From: Rossellomorea aquimaris
GTDB lineage: Bacteria; Bacillota; Bacilli; Bacillales; Bacillaceae_B
Reading direction: 5' to 3'
Assembly: GCF_008180865.1 (NCBI RefSeq)
Contig: NZ_VTEX01000002.1
Coordinates: 682,001 to 746,000 of the forward strand
Length of the DNA stretch: 64,000 nt
This document shows positions 16,487 through 25,326 of this stretch, one piece after another. The position numbers and the translations under genes are program-made. The notes beneath the pieces are model-generated. The model saw only the letters and a program-made list of their open reading frames with translations, searched no databases and was not told the DNA's origin. Every line of letters begins with the position of its first letter. Position 1 is the first letter of the stretch.

Positions 16487-17905
16487 CTATAGATTTAACA
16501 TCACGGAATTTTCCCGGCAGGCTCTTAGATAATTCATAAACACATCCTTCACCATCTCTGTCTTTCCAACCTCGATCAATGTATTCCCCTTCACCGAAGA
16601 ATATCCACATACTTCTTCGTACAGTAACGGAGACCCTGTCCCTACTCTGTAGACCTTCTCTTCCACCAGGCTTTCCCCATTCACTTTAACATCAGAAATT
16701 ATTCCGTCATGGTGACTCCACGTAACTCCAGAAAACACTAAACCCCCAATCGGGATGCCGTGCGGCCTGAATCCATTTCCGTATACCTGTTTGGAGGTAA
16801 CCTCCCCATTAAAACTATCTTCTATCAATCTCACGATTTGTTTACCTTTAAGCTCCATCAATACTGGAGAATGCATGCTTTTGCATCTGTTGTACACATC
16901 GCCCTTCGTCACATCGCCGGATTCCAAGCCTTGGTCCACAGCGGCTCCACCATACATAATGCCAACCTCAGACTTCCAGTAGTCCCGAACGGCTTCAGCC
17001 ATTAACTGAATGACATCAGCATGAGTAAGGTCTTCCCTCGTCGTAAACAATACCTCAGACAGAAATTCATTCGTTTCCTCACGACCCTTTTCTAAAATGG
17101 CTTCCATGCTGGCATCGTTTTCGGAATCGAGAGTGATTTCTACTAATTTCCCTTCGAATGATTCAACCTTAGGAAGACCATTCTCGATATGTAAATCCAA
17201 TTGTAGCTCTCCGACATATTGTCCGTGAGACCCTGCTTGAACAATCAGGACACCAGATTCCACAACGGGACTTTGAAGCACCGTATGAGAGTGAGCCCCC
17301 ACGATCACATCGACCAGGCCACTGACTTCTTTCGCCATCTCCACATCGGCACCATAACCCAGATGGGATAGAAAGACGATGACATCTGCACCCTGAGCTT
17401 TTAAGTCCGCCACCGCTTTTTTGATGGCCGTAAGGGTTTCCCGATTCCTGAATCCGTGCTTATTTTCATAAAGATCCTCGAATTGATCGGTCGCTCCAAA
17501 TAATCCAACCTTCACATCGTTATCCACTGTCACGAGGAGCGTTTCTTTCATCCCGCCGATGGAAGTCCCGTCACCCTCTACAAGATTCGATAACAACCAC
17601 GGCACTCTGGTCTCCCGGCTATGCTTTCGTATCAACGCCGGTGTCGATCGCAGCAGCTCATTATTCCCCACAGACATCGCATGATACCCGACATCCGCAA
17701 GCATCTCTAAATGCATATGGCCATCTGTCGCCAAGCACTCATTGATGCTCATATCCAAATGATCCCCGCCATCCACCAATAAATAACTTTCTCCTTGCGC
17801 CTTAAGCTCCCTGACACGTTTCTTTATGAACGCAGCCTGCCGTACTACCAAATCATAGTTTCCGTGAAGGTCGTTGGTGTGGAGAATGGTGATTGATTTT
17901 TTCAT
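16487..17905 (-). CDS. Cytosolic 5'-nucleotidase/2',3'-cyclic phosphodiesterase family metallophosphatase
   Basis: A 472-residue two-domain enzyme of the UshA/YunD type, lacking a signal peptide. Metallophosphatase motifs: HTNDLHG (9-15), DGGDH, GNNE, LSHLG and GAHSH. The C-terminal 5'-nucleotidase domain begins near residue 280. The usual GNH(D/E) reads GNNE here, replacing the histidine, so activity may be altered. I recall a similar substitution in YunD-like proteins. The exact substrate (nucleotide, cyclic nucleotide or dinucleotide) is not readable. Confidence 0.85.
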   Translation of the reverse strand: MKKSITILHTNDLHGNYDLVVRQAAFIKKRVRELKAQGESYLLVDGGDHLDMSINECLATDGHMHLEMLADVGYHAMSVGNNELLRSTPALIRKHSRETRVPWLLSNLVEGDGTSIGGMKETLLVTVDNDVKVGLFGATDQFEDLYENKHGFRNRETLTAIKKAVADLKAQGADVIVFLSHLGYGADVEMAKEVSGLVDVIVGAHSHTVLQSPVVESGVLIVQAGSHGQYVGELQLDLHIENGLPKVESFEGKLVEITLDSENDASMEAILEKGREETNEFLSEVLFTTREDLTHADVIQLMAEAVRDYWKSEVGIMYGGAAVDQGLESGDVTKGDVYNRCKSMHSPVLMELKGKQIVRLIEDSFNGEVTSKQVYGNGFRPHGIPIGGLVFSGVTWSHHDGIISDVKVNGESLVEEKVYRVGTGSPLLYEEVCGYSSVKGNTLIEVGKTEMVKDVFMNYLRACRENSVMLNL

Positions 17906-17956
17906 AGGTTTTCCCCCTGTTTATTAGTGTTTACTTAATTAGATGACCGCTAGTGA

Positions 17957-18241
17957 TCAAGACAATCCTTTTGGTGCCCCAATGTACGACAAAATCTTCT
18001 CTTTCAAACCATTACTAGTGAACAGAATAAACGTTTCTGAATTTGTTTGAATCACGACTCTATCCGTGTGTCCATATGGATAACCTATTCTCATTGCTGT
18101 TTTCCCTTCACCGCTATATGTATCATCATCTCGCACTTCTTTAATATCAGATAAAGGAATAATGATGTTACTTAATTGCCATTTGATATTTAAGTTTTCG
18201 TCATTCTTTGAGACTTTTACTTCCATATCTTTCACACCCAT
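17957..18241 (-). CDS. SunI-like PH-domain protein
   Basis: A 94-residue protein matching, by memory, the bacterial PH domain found in the sublancin immunity protein SunI and relatives: IIPLSDIKEVRDDDTYSGEG, IGYPYGHTDRVVIQT and ILFTSNG. Unlike SunI itself it lacks a clear membrane segment, and no bacteriocin gene is adjacent, so an immunity role is not supported. Two ATGs (18241 and 18226) are possible starts. Confidence 0.65.
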   Translation of the reverse strand: MGVKDMEVKVSKNDENLNIKWQLSNIIIPLSDIKEVRDDDTYSGEGKTAMRIGYPYGHTDRVVIQTNSETFILFTSNGLKEKILSYIGAPKGLS

Positions 18242-18317
18242 CTTTATTCATTAAATGAGTTGCTTCTAGCACTAGAGAAAAAGCCATTACGATTTTGTAG
18301 CGTCTTTCCAAAATAAA

Positions 18318-18869
18318 CTACTCTCCCACAATCCTCATATCCTTAAGCGGATAAAACACAACATTCGTGGTCCCAACTATCTCCTCCATTGGAATCGCCC
18401 CAATATGCCTGCTATCCTTGCTATCCCTTCTGTTATCCCCCATCACGAACAGATGGCCTTCCGGAACGGTCGATTGTCCAACAGCCGTATCCTCCAAGGT
18501 AAAAGGCCTGGTCAATTCACCCTGTACATTCTCTTTTTGCTCATTAAGGTACGGCTCTTCATACGCTTTTCCATTCACATACAAGGTATCATTTTTATAC
18601 TCGATCTTATCTCCAGGGAGGCCAATCACACGCTTAATATAATCCTGTTCCTCATTTGCGTGAAACACAACGATATCAAATCGCTCTGTATCCCCTAACT
18701 TGGACACAATCATCCGCTCCCGGTCTTGCAGAGTCGTATTCATCGAAGATCCCTTCACCATGATTGGAGTGACTAAGAACGTACGGACAATAAAGACAAC
18801 GACTAATGCGATCACCAAAGCTTTAACCCATTCTAAAACCACATTTTCCTGTTCAACCACGATCTCCAT
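18318..18869 (-). CDS. lepB: Type I signal peptidase
   Basis: A 183-residue membrane protease that removes signal peptides from exported proteins. Membrane helix about 13-33, box B with catalytic Ser42 (GSSM), box D with the general base Lys79 (YIKRVIGLPGD) and box E GDNRRDSKDSR. Length and single N-terminal anchor match SipS/SipT-type enzymes. ATG 18869 is preferred to a further in-frame ATG at 18902, on the weak evidence of AAGGAAAG upstream. Confidence 0.93.
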   Translation of the reverse strand: MEIVVEQENVVLEWVKALVIALVVVFIVRTFLVTPIMVKGSSMNTTLQDRERMIVSKLGDTERFDIVVFHANEEQDYIKRVIGLPGDKIEYKNDTLYVNGKAYEEPYLNEQKENVQGELTRPFTLEDTAVGQSTVPEGHLFVMGDNRRDSKDSRHIGAIPMEEIVGTTNVVFYPLKDMRIVGE

Positions 18870-18988
18870 CCTCTTTTCTTTCCTTAAAATAAGAAATAGC
18901 ATCTTTTACACTATTGCCAATTTTACTTTTTCTTACATACGTTTGAAACCGGTGAAAGTTTCATTCGTCATGTACTTATTAAGTATGA

Positions 18989-19408
18989 TTATTCAAACAA
19001 CCCAAAAAAATCAGTGCTGAAGATCAATAACAACGAAAATGATAGAAAGGTTAACTGAGAAATAGTGAGTTTATAATCATTCCTATTTTCTGCGTATCGC
19101 TTCTCCATAACTGCTCTAACCGTTTCAGACAAAAGGACGAAGACAAAAAGCAGGATATGAGTTTCCAAGAACCACATTCTATCTAGTGGAGGCAGGGTAG
19201 CATTGTAAAAACCGCCAACGAAAATCAGGATAACGAAGGTAATTCTGATCATCCAATCTATCTTCTTGTGCTTTCCATTCAAATGATGATAGGATAACAG
19301 CTTCTTCTTTTTCACTTTAAACCACTTTCTCATTCCTTTATTAAACAAGAAGATCAATAAAGCATAACTTGTGATAAATAGAATGAATTTCAACCATAAT
19401 GAATCCAT
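18989..19408 (-). CDS. DUF4181-like membrane protein
   Basis: A 139-residue protein with four hydrophobic segments. The KKKKLLSYHHLNGKHKKIDW loop and the following helices match my memory of DUF4181 proteins of Bacillus. Its ribosome-binding site (GGAGG) directly follows a run of ten G residues in the transcript. Function unknown. Confidence 0.65.
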   Translation of the reverse strand: MDSLWLKFILFITSYALLIFLFNKGMRKWFKVKKKKLLSYHHLNGKHKKIDWMIRITFVILIFVGGFYNATLPPLDRMWFLETHILLFVFVLLSETVRAVMEKRYAENRNDYKLTISQLTFLSFSLLLIFSTDFFGLFE

Positions 19409-19418
19409 TTCACGTCCT

Positions 19419-19428
19419 CCCCCCCCCC
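19419..19428. repeat. Homopolymer tract of ten C (G on coding strand)
   Basis: A C10 run 10 bases upstream of the DUF4181 start codon. On the coding strand it reads G10 followed by AGGACGTGAA-ATG. Confidence 0.85.
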
Positions 19429-19443
19429 TGTATGTATTCGATT

Positions 19444-19986
19444 CTATAAATCTAGGGATTCGATGATTTCCCTGGTATCCTTACGAAGCAACTTAACCTG
19501 TTCATGGGTATCACTCTTAAAATACCAAATATATAACCCCTCCAATTGATATTCCTTTACTACTGAGGGGGATAACATGGACAAATTCACCATCGAAGCT
19601 TCTTGATCATCAACGGTCACGACTCTCTCATCACCATTTCTGATCAAGCCATACACCAAGCCCTCTTCATGACCTTGGATCCCTTGCAGATTTTCATAAT
19701 CCCTGTCTGGATCAAACGGCCCCCAGGTAAACATCCCGCTTTTCCAGCCGAATATTCCCTTTCGAACCTTCGTAGCCCCAAGATTGGTCTTATCTTTAAT
19801 GAAAAAGTACAGGGACTCATCCCCTAGCTTGTAGGCAAGAATCAACTGAAGGTCCTTATCCACCGCCTGAATGGCTTTGTGCGGTTCTGAATACGAGTCC
19901 TGATCTTCTGCATAAGCCCAAGAAGCAGTAAGGGCTATAACAACTATAAATAAAAATACATATTTTAGAATTGTAGCGTTTTTCAC
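19444..19986 (-). CDS. Secreted protein of unknown function
   Basis: A 180-residue exported protein. GTG start at 19986 with GAGGAG upstream, signal peptide (about 1-26, ending TASWAYA-E). The mature part is a compact alpha/beta domain without known motifs (FGWKSGMFTWGPFDPDRDY). It follows the nucleotidyltransferase gene by 13 bases, so the two are probably co-transcribed. Confidence 0.7.
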   Translation of the reverse strand: MKNATILKYVFLFIVVIALTASWAYAEDQDSYSEPHKAIQAVDKDLQLILAYKLGDESLYFFIKDKTNLGATKVRKGIFGWKSGMFTWGPFDPDRDYENLQGIQGHEEGLVYGLIRNGDERVVTVDDQEASMVNLSMLSPSVVKEYQLEGLYIWYFKSDTHEQVKLLRKDTREIIESLDL

Positions 19987-19999
19987 GTTTTCTCCTCTT

Positions 20000-20566
20000 C
20001 TATACATGATGAACGATAACCCCAGGCCAAGTCCCCTTCCAATCCTTCTTCCTAATCCGCTCTTCATAAATGGAAACCCGCTCTTCCGTCTCTCTAAAAA
20101 AAGGAGTCGGCTTAACTTCCAGCTTGATCACATCATCCAATCCACAAGGAGCAGTTAGGACCAAATGACCTTCCCTGTCCAACTTCACTCCAAGAGCAGT
20201 GACTGTCTCAGGAAATTTTGAAATTGCGTCCTCAGAAGAAGTATAAGGGGGAAGATCGTTTACAACATGCATCCTTGCCTCATTCTTAACAGACCAGGGA
20301 ATGTGAGGCATGATGGATCGTAATTCTGCTTCTAACCTTTTTTCGATTCCTTCATCACAATTTTCTTTATCAAAATAGATGACATCAACATCTTGAAGAT
20401 TGGTTCTTTCTTTATATCCATGGAGAGTATCCCATATTATTGAACGTACAAATCCAGCGCATATCCACCAATCGGGTAGATCCAATGAACTTGCAGCCTT
20501 AATAATCTCCATCATGCCAGGGTCGTTCTCAATCAACTTGATGACATCTTCTTTATTTTTCAGCAT
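20000..20566 (-). CDS. Nucleotidyltransferase-fold protein (NTP_transf_6/DUF925 type)
   Basis: A 188-residue protein. WWICAGFVRSIIWDTLHGY followed by LQDVDVIYFD reproduces the G(x)VR...D(V)D active-site layout of this nucleotidyltransferase family, and the C-terminal KPTPFFRET block also fits. The substrate is unknown. ATG 20566 is preferred because AGAGGAG lies nine bases before it. Confidence 0.8.
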   Translation of the reverse strand: MLKNKEDVIKLIENDPGMMEIIKAASSLDLPDWWICAGFVRSIIWDTLHGYKERTNLQDVDVIYFDKENCDEGIEKRLEAELRSIMPHIPWSVKNEARMHVVNDLPPYTSSEDAISKFPETVTALGVKLDREGHLVLTAPCGLDDVIKLEVKPTPFFRETEERVSIYEERIRKKDWKGTWPGVIVHHV

Positions 20567-20698
20567 TTGAAAATACTCCTCTACCAATCTATTTCTACTC
20601 TAAAAAGTTACCCCTCGAAATTGGTTATAACCTCTTCAGCAACCAGAACGTCAATCCGGTTTTCTTTTTGGGTGGCTGCCATCTTAATTCCATTAACG

Positions 20699-20866
20699 TC
20701 AGTTGAATCCTCCAGAAAATAAAAACAAGAGGAAGGTAATCAGAAATGCTTGTGCACAAGTAATCGTTAAATCATTTCTCCAATACATCTTCCCAAACGG
20801 ACTTAGCAATCTCGCAATCAGAAAACTGCATAACCATATGTTCATAAATGTAATAACAAAGCCCAT
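20699..20866 (-). CDS. 55-residue membrane protein
   Basis: A short ORF with a strong ribosome-binding site (GGGAGGG, 6 bases before ATG) encoding two membrane helices (about 3-20 and 36-50) around a basic loop (GKMYWRNDL). Unrecognised. Independent gene between the nucleotidyltransferase and the MaoC-like gene. Confidence 0.6.
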   Translation of the reverse strand: MGFVITFMNIWLCSFLIARLLSPFGKMYWRNDLTITCAQAFLITFLLFLFSGGFN

Positions 20867-20940
20867 GATTCCCTCCCTTATGTTGCTTTAGGTCCATCAA
20901 GCTATGTCTCCAGAGTATTCGTCATTCCCAGCGAGTCGGA

Positions 20941-21318
20941 TTAAAGTATTACTCCTGAAAAACCCCCTCTTAAAACTTCTTTTTCTTTCTGATTTCTGCA
21001 TAAAAAAGTGGCCCTGATAGCTGTTCTGCCATTTTCTGTTCTTTCATAATTTTCAATTTTCACTTCGCACATGATGGTATCCCCAGTAAATACTGGTCTT
21101 AAAAACTCAAAATTCATCTCCCGAGCCAATACGTTATGATCTCCACCTACTTTAGTTGGTAAAGTAGCCGTCAACAATCCTTGAACCACTAGTTTTCCTT
21201 GTTCATCCGGCGTTAAATGGTGAATGCCTTCATCACCTGAAATCTCGGTGAACAATTCAACATCTTTTCTATTAAAAGTCCGTTCAAAGCTGATGATGTC
21301 TCCTACTTTTAAAGTCAT
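20941..21318 (-). CDS. MaoC-like hotdog hydratase
   Basis: A 125-residue single hotdog-fold protein of the MaoC/(R)-specific enoyl-CoA hydratase type. FTEISGDEGIHH corresponds to the active-site Asp/His segment (usual form SGDxNPxH), and PVFTGDTI matches the conserved strand. The usual proline is changed, so activity is not assured. ATG 21318 is chosen over 21324 by spacing from GGGGG. Confidence 0.75.
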   Translation of the reverse strand: MTLKVGDIISFERTFNRKDVELFTEISGDEGIHHLTPDEQGKLVVQGLLTATLPTKVGGDHNVLAREMNFEFLRPVFTGDTIMCEVKIENYERTENGRTAIRATFLCRNQKEKEVLRGGFSGVIL

Positions 21319-21399
21319 TTTCATCCCCCTATTGCTTCCGAATCAGCAAAACAGTAGCCGTTGTTGTTATTAGAAAATTGATGATTTGCACAAACGGAA

Positions 21400-21876
21400 C
21401 TAATCCTCAATATTTTCAAATAATAAAACAGTATCCCCAGTGAAATTACCTGTACATTGCTTTAAAATATACTGTTTCATTCGACCATCTTCATTCATCA
21501 ACACATTTTCACACCGGAATTCTTCAATGAACTCCTCATCTACACTTCGATAAACGTGGACATCCTCCCCATTATAGGTCAATTCTTCAACCACTCTCTG
21601 CCCCTCAATCCCATATTGAATCACATTGATTTTTGCCTTTTGTTTATCTTTCAACTTATCAATAAAGGTATCTAAAGCTTCTAGATTACTGATGTTTCCG
21701 TGTTAATTGATTACTTCTTCGTCCGTTTGGGAGACTTGCTCATCATCTGAGAATCCATCCTTGATTATTTCTCTCGCCTCATCACCTTGAAATACAAAGA
21801 ACGCAATGACTGCGATCGTGCACAAAATGATACTTCCGAATAGCAACGAAGGAATGAATCCTTTTCTCTTAATCAC
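21400..21876 (-). pseudogene. DUF4362 protein gene split by an in-frame TAA
   Basis: GTG at 21876 (AGGGGG upstream) encodes a 57-residue segment with a membrane anchor (about 8-29) and acidic linker, ending VIN then TAA (21703-21705). The same frame continues with HGNISNLEALDTFIDK and a complete DUF4362-like domain of 100 residues. In the intact relative at 62968 the equivalent position reads VVNTHGNIENME, so the stop replaces one residue before HGN. A CAA-to-TAA change would explain it. A TTG internal start at 21654 could still give an 84-residue fragment. Confidence 0.82.
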
Positions 21877-21940
21877 GCTATGTCCCCCTTCACCATTTAA
21901 TATCGGTTGTGAGAAAATTAATTGTTATGTATTCATATTT

Positions 21941-22138
21941 CTACTCTCTGAATTGTTTAAAATCATCAATATAAAAAGCCACATAGCCGCAGTTCGAACA
22001 AACGGCTGCTTTCGGTTTTGCCGACACCTTATTGAATAAACCTTTACGTTTTTTACTTATCTTTATCCCGTATATGACACCTTCCACATTGACGTCACAT
22101 CCTTTTACCATTTCATTATTACAATGAGTACAGTTCAT
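21941..22138 (-). CDS. Small zinc-ribbon protein (DUF6487-like)
   Basis: A 65-residue protein with two Cys pairs, CTHCNNEM at 3-10 and CSNCGYV at about 47-53, forming a single zinc ribbon around a short basic loop (KKRKGLF). AGGGGGA precedes the ATG. Probably a cytosolic metal- or nucleic-acid-binding protein. Confidence 0.72.
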   Translation of the reverse strand: MNCTHCNNEMVKGCDVNVEGVIYGIKISKKRKGLFNKVSAKPKAAVCSNCGYVAFYIDDFKQFRE

Positions 22139-22205
22139 TTAATTCCCCCTAGTCTTACTACCAATTATTTCAAAATAGGATACTAATCACAATCATTAAT
22201 TTCCC

Positions 22206-22243
22206 AAAAAAAGAATGACATCCTCACGAAGGTCACTCTTCTT
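22206..22243 (-). terminator. Hairpin with T-run, orphan
   Basis: GAATGAC/GTCACTC imperfect stem, followed on the minus strand by T7. No minus-strand gene lies immediately upstream. It resembles the terminator at 23513-23549. Confidence 0.4.
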
Positions 22244-22280
22244 TCGGTATGATTCAGTTCTAAAATCCAGGAAATTCGAC

Positions 22281-22400
22281 ATAGGGGTCATAAAATGAAA
22301 AAGTGGATCACATTTCAGGATTCTGGATCATAAATGTGGAAACCGGGTCATATATTCAAAAACCGGATCATAAGTAGTGAAAACTGGTTCATAAAATCCT
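22281..22400. repeat. Six tandem copies of a 20-bp degenerate repeat
   Basis: The core GG(G/A/T)TCATA recurs with its TCA ending at 22290, 22310, 22330, 22350, 22370 and 22391: four exact 20-base steps and one of 21. Consensus roughly AACCGGATCATAAATTGAAA. The array ends about 150 bases before the NERD gene. It is not coding, as the period is not a multiple of three. Confidence 0.8.
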
Positions 22401-22547
22401 TACATGAAGAAAAAACCTCGATAAGCCCCTCACTACAACTTTTTTCACGTCTAAAATCGATGAAACAACAATAATTTAACCCCAAAAGCAGGATTTCCAC
22501 TCAAAATGGAGAACTTTTCTATAACAACCCAACAAAGGAGTGATCCC

Positions 22548-23510
22548 TTGATCGTAAAAGTAAGAACCCTCCCTCGCAAACTTATCCAAACCGAGGCCAT
22601 CTTAAGAAGGCTGCAACCTCCAGACCATCCGAAACGCCCCATCATCGAAAAGGATCTGAAGAAAAGAAAAGCGGGATACAACGGAGAAAAAGCCGTGGAT
22701 TATCACTTAAGTTTTCTGACAGACAAGAAGTACATGATATTCAACGACCTGAAACTCCCCCTTGCACCGGATTACTTTCAGATTGATAGCCTTATTGTGA
22801 CTCCACACTATTCACTACCGATTGAAATAAAGAACATCGCCGGCACCCTGACGATTGACCCGGAATTCAATCAACTTTCTAAACATTACCATGGTATCGA
22901 AACCGGTTACCCCGATCCGATTACACAGGCGAAACGTCAGATGTTGTTCCTGCAAAAATGGTTTTATAACAACAAACTTCCGTGCCCGCCCATTGAATTC
23001 CTCGTAGTATTCAGCAACCCGTCAACCATTCTGAGGATGGCTGACGGTCACAGACTCATCTCCCCATACGACAAAATGATTCATGCCCAAAATCTCGTCA
23101 GTGAAATCAGCAAACTCAATGCAAAATACAATGGGGAAGAAAATGAAATCATTGATCTCAAAAAAACTAAAAGACTTCTATTAAATCAGCATCAAGAACA
23201 CCATTCATCCGTCCTGACCACCTATCAATTACAAGAAGCAGACCTGATAAAAGGGGTTCTCTGTGAACAATGCACAAGAGTCATGACCAGAATGACCGGT
23301 ACCTGGTATTGTCCCCACTGCCGCCACTCATCCAAAACCGCTCACTTCCAAGCCATTGACGACTACTTCCTATTAATCAAACCAACTATCACCAATCGGG
23401 AATTAAGGGATTTCCTTCTGCTTCCTTCACGGAGAACAGCTGCCACTATCCTTCAATCCCTCAACATGAATGGATCAAAAAAAGGAGTCTTCTACACCCA
23501 ATCATTTTAG
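22548..23510 (+). CDS. NERD-domain (nuclease-related) protein
   Basis: A 320-residue protein. Residues about 40-160 form a NERD domain of the restriction-endonuclease-like fold: GYNGEKAVDYHL, then IDSLIVTPHYSLPIEIKNIAG gives the D...(E)xK catalytic layout. A C-terminal zinc ribbon (CEQCTRVM...CPHC) and an HTH-like tail (LLLPSRRTAATILQSLN) follow. Likely DNA-binding or cleaving. TTG 22548 is the start because AAAGGAG lies seven bases upstream. Preceded by the 20-bp repeat array. Confidence 0.82.
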   Translation: MIVKVRTLPRKLIQTEAILRRLQPPDHPKRPIIEKDLKKRKAGYNGEKAVDYHLSFLTDKKYMIFNDLKLPLAPDYFQIDSLIVTPHYSLPIEIKNIAGTLTIDPEFNQLSKHYHGIETGYPDPITQAKRQMLFLQKWFYNNKLPCPPIEFLVVFSNPSTILRMADGHRLISPYDKMIHAQNLVSEISKLNAKYNGEENEIIDLKKTKRLLLNQHQEHHSSVLTTYQLQEADLIKGVLCEQCTRVMTRMTGTWYCPHCRHSSKTAHFQAIDDYFLLIKPTITNRELRDFLLLPSRRTAATILQSLNMNGSKKGVFYTQSF

Positions 23511-23512
23511 AA

Positions 23513-23549
23513 AAAAAAGAATGACCACCCTCAGGATGATCATTCCTTC
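23513..23549. terminator. Bidirectional terminator
   Basis: GAATGA...TCATTC hairpin flanked by A-rich and T-rich runs between the convergent NERD and SDR genes. Confidence 0.6.
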
Positions 23550-23556
23550 TTCTCCA

Positions 23557-24201
23557 TTATACGTTCCGAACAGCCTCTTCAATTCCATCATTACCTGAAA
23601 TCAAATCGAAGCCCTTATTAAATGTACGCTCTTCGTCCAGGCTCGCTACGATCGTGGCCGCTACATCTTCACGTGGAATCGACTCTCTTGATAGATTCTC
23701 TCCTGCGGTCACCTTCCCTTTACCCGCTTCTTTCAACAAACCGCCAGGCCGGATGATGGTATAGGTTAATCCGCTCTGTTCCAGTGCACGGTCGGCAAAA
23801 TGCTTTGCCACATAATACGGCTTTAAGGACTCGTTCCAGTTCTCACGATTGTGAGCCTGCAGGGCACTCACCATGATGAACCGGTCGATTCCTGCCTGTT
23901 TGGCCGCCTCCATCGTTTTGACCGCTCCGTCTAAATCGATGAGCAATGTTTTATCCGCTCCCGTTTTGCCACCGGATCCGGTTGTAAATACCACGGCATC
24001 TGCACCCTTCAGACCATGTGTAATCTCGTCCACCGTTCCCTCCAAATCCACCAGTGAAGATTGGACCCCATCCTGTTCAAAGGCCCGGGCCTGCTCTTCC
24101 TTTCTCACAATGGCCCTTGGCGTATGCTCGCTGCTTTCTTTTAAGAGCCCGATCACTTGCTTCCCGATTTGTCCGTTCGCTCCTACTACTGCTACGTTCA
24201 T
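23557..24201 (-). CDS. NAD(P)-binding SDR/NmrA-like oxidoreductase (YhfK-like)
   Basis: A 214-residue atypical SDR. Rossmann motif VVGANGQIGKQV at 4-15, VVFTTGSGG in strand 4, and YYVAKHFADRAL supplying the Tyr-x3-Lys. IIRPGGL is typical of this group, which includes B. subtilis YhfK of equal length. Probably a cytosolic NAD(P)-dependent reductase or sensor, substrate unknown. Confidence 0.85.
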   Translation of the reverse strand: MNVAVVGANGQIGKQVIGLLKESSEHTPRAIVRKEEQARAFEQDGVQSSLVDLEGTVDEITHGLKGADAVVFTTGSGGKTGADKTLLIDLDGAVKTMEAAKQAGIDRFIMVSALQAHNRENWNESLKPYYVAKHFADRALEQSGLTYTIIRPGGLLKEAGKGKVTAGENLSRESIPREDVAATIVASLDEERTFNKGFDLISGNDGIEEAVRNV

Positions 24202-24380
24202 ATCCTCATCTCCTTATCCGATAAATTTGATATGAATTCATCATCACATGTTTCGTGAATGATGACAAATCTTCTGTTTGGGCAGTAGTTTCATATAAAT
24301 AGACTCCATTCAAAGGCATAATCCCTTTTTTCCATTGATACGTTATATAAATACATCATAATTGATTAGGAGAATGTCCG

Positions 24381-25322
24381 ATGAAGAAAATCATTTTGTT
24401 TGCGGACCCAGGCATTGATGATTCCATTGCCATCATGTACGCCTTATTGAACCCCGACATCAAGGTACTCGCTATCGTGTCCAGCTATGGGAACACAACA
24501 AAAGAGCAGGCAACGGATAATATTGCCTACTTGCTCAAGCTCGCCGGACGAGAGGATGTCCCGATCATCGGCGGAACCAATAGTCCATCATCAGGGGAAA
24601 TCCCAACTTACTACCCTGAGATTCACGGGCAGGAAGGGCTCGGACCCATCAGACCTCCTGAGAGCATATCTGGTGAACTGACCAATTTCTCAGAACTCTT
24701 CAAAATCATCAAGGAACAGGACGATATCACCATAGTTGACGTGGGGAGAAACACATCCCTTGCCACCCTTCACTTATTAGGTGAAAAGATCGTCGAGGAA
24801 ATCAAGGAATTTTACATTATGGGCGGCGCCTTTTTGGTTCCTGGAAACGTTACCCCCTCTGCAGAAGCGAACTTCTATGGAGATCCCATTGCGTCACAGG
24901 TGGTGGTCAGGGATCTGAACAACCTTTTCGTCGTTCCCTTGAATGTCTCGAACAAAGCCATCATCACCATGGACCAAATCCGTTATATCCAGCAGATGTC
25001 AGATAACCCATTGATTGAAATCATGGATGAAGTCATGGAGTACTATATTGATGCTTATAAGAAGCTCGTTCCTGGAATAAACGGTGCACCCATGCATGAT
25101 GTCGTGACCCTATCGCTGATGGCGAACCCGGAAATGGGCAAGTCCATCAGAAGAGAGATCAACATCTTGACCACGGGAACAGGAATGGGAACGTCCATCG
25201 CAGATTTCAGGCCCACTTCCAAGCCGGCTGAAAAAAACATCAACATCTACCTTGAATTGGACTATCCAATGTTTGTCGAAGATTTTATCAATGTCATGGG
25301 AAAGGCAGACGGGAGACCCTGA
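24381..25322 (+). CDS. Nucleoside hydrolase (IUNH family)
   Basis: A 313-residue cytosolic N-ribohydrolase that splits nucleosides into base and ribose. The calcium-binding start motif reads ADPGIDDSIA (8-17, usually DTDPGxDDA), followed by GNTT, EIHGQEGL and a C-terminal PMHDVVTL carrying the metal-binding Asp. A degenerate stub of a second copy lies at 35655. GGAG precedes the ATG. Confidence 0.9.
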   Translation: MKKIILFADPGIDDSIAIMYALLNPDIKVLAIVSSYGNTTKEQATDNIAYLLKLAGREDVPIIGGTNSPSSGEIPTYYPEIHGQEGLGPIRPPESISGELTNFSELFKIIKEQDDITIVDVGRNTSLATLHLLGEKIVEEIKEFYIMGGAFLVPGNVTPSAEANFYGDPIASQVVVRDLNNLFVVPLNVSNKAIITMDQIRYIQQMSDNPLIEIMDEVMEYYIDAYKKLVPGINGAPMHDVVTLSLMANPEMGKSIRREINILTTGTGMGTSIADFRPTSKPAEKNINIYLELDYPMFVEDFINVMGKADGRP

Positions 25323-25326
25323 AAGA

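Noticed and set aside
17957..18241. Sublancin-type immunity protein
   Set aside because: Only the PH-domain similarity supports it. There is no bacteriocin, modification or export gene nearby.
22281..22400. CRISPR array
   Set aside because: The 20-bp units are adjacent and degenerate, with no spacers between repeats and no cas genes nearby.
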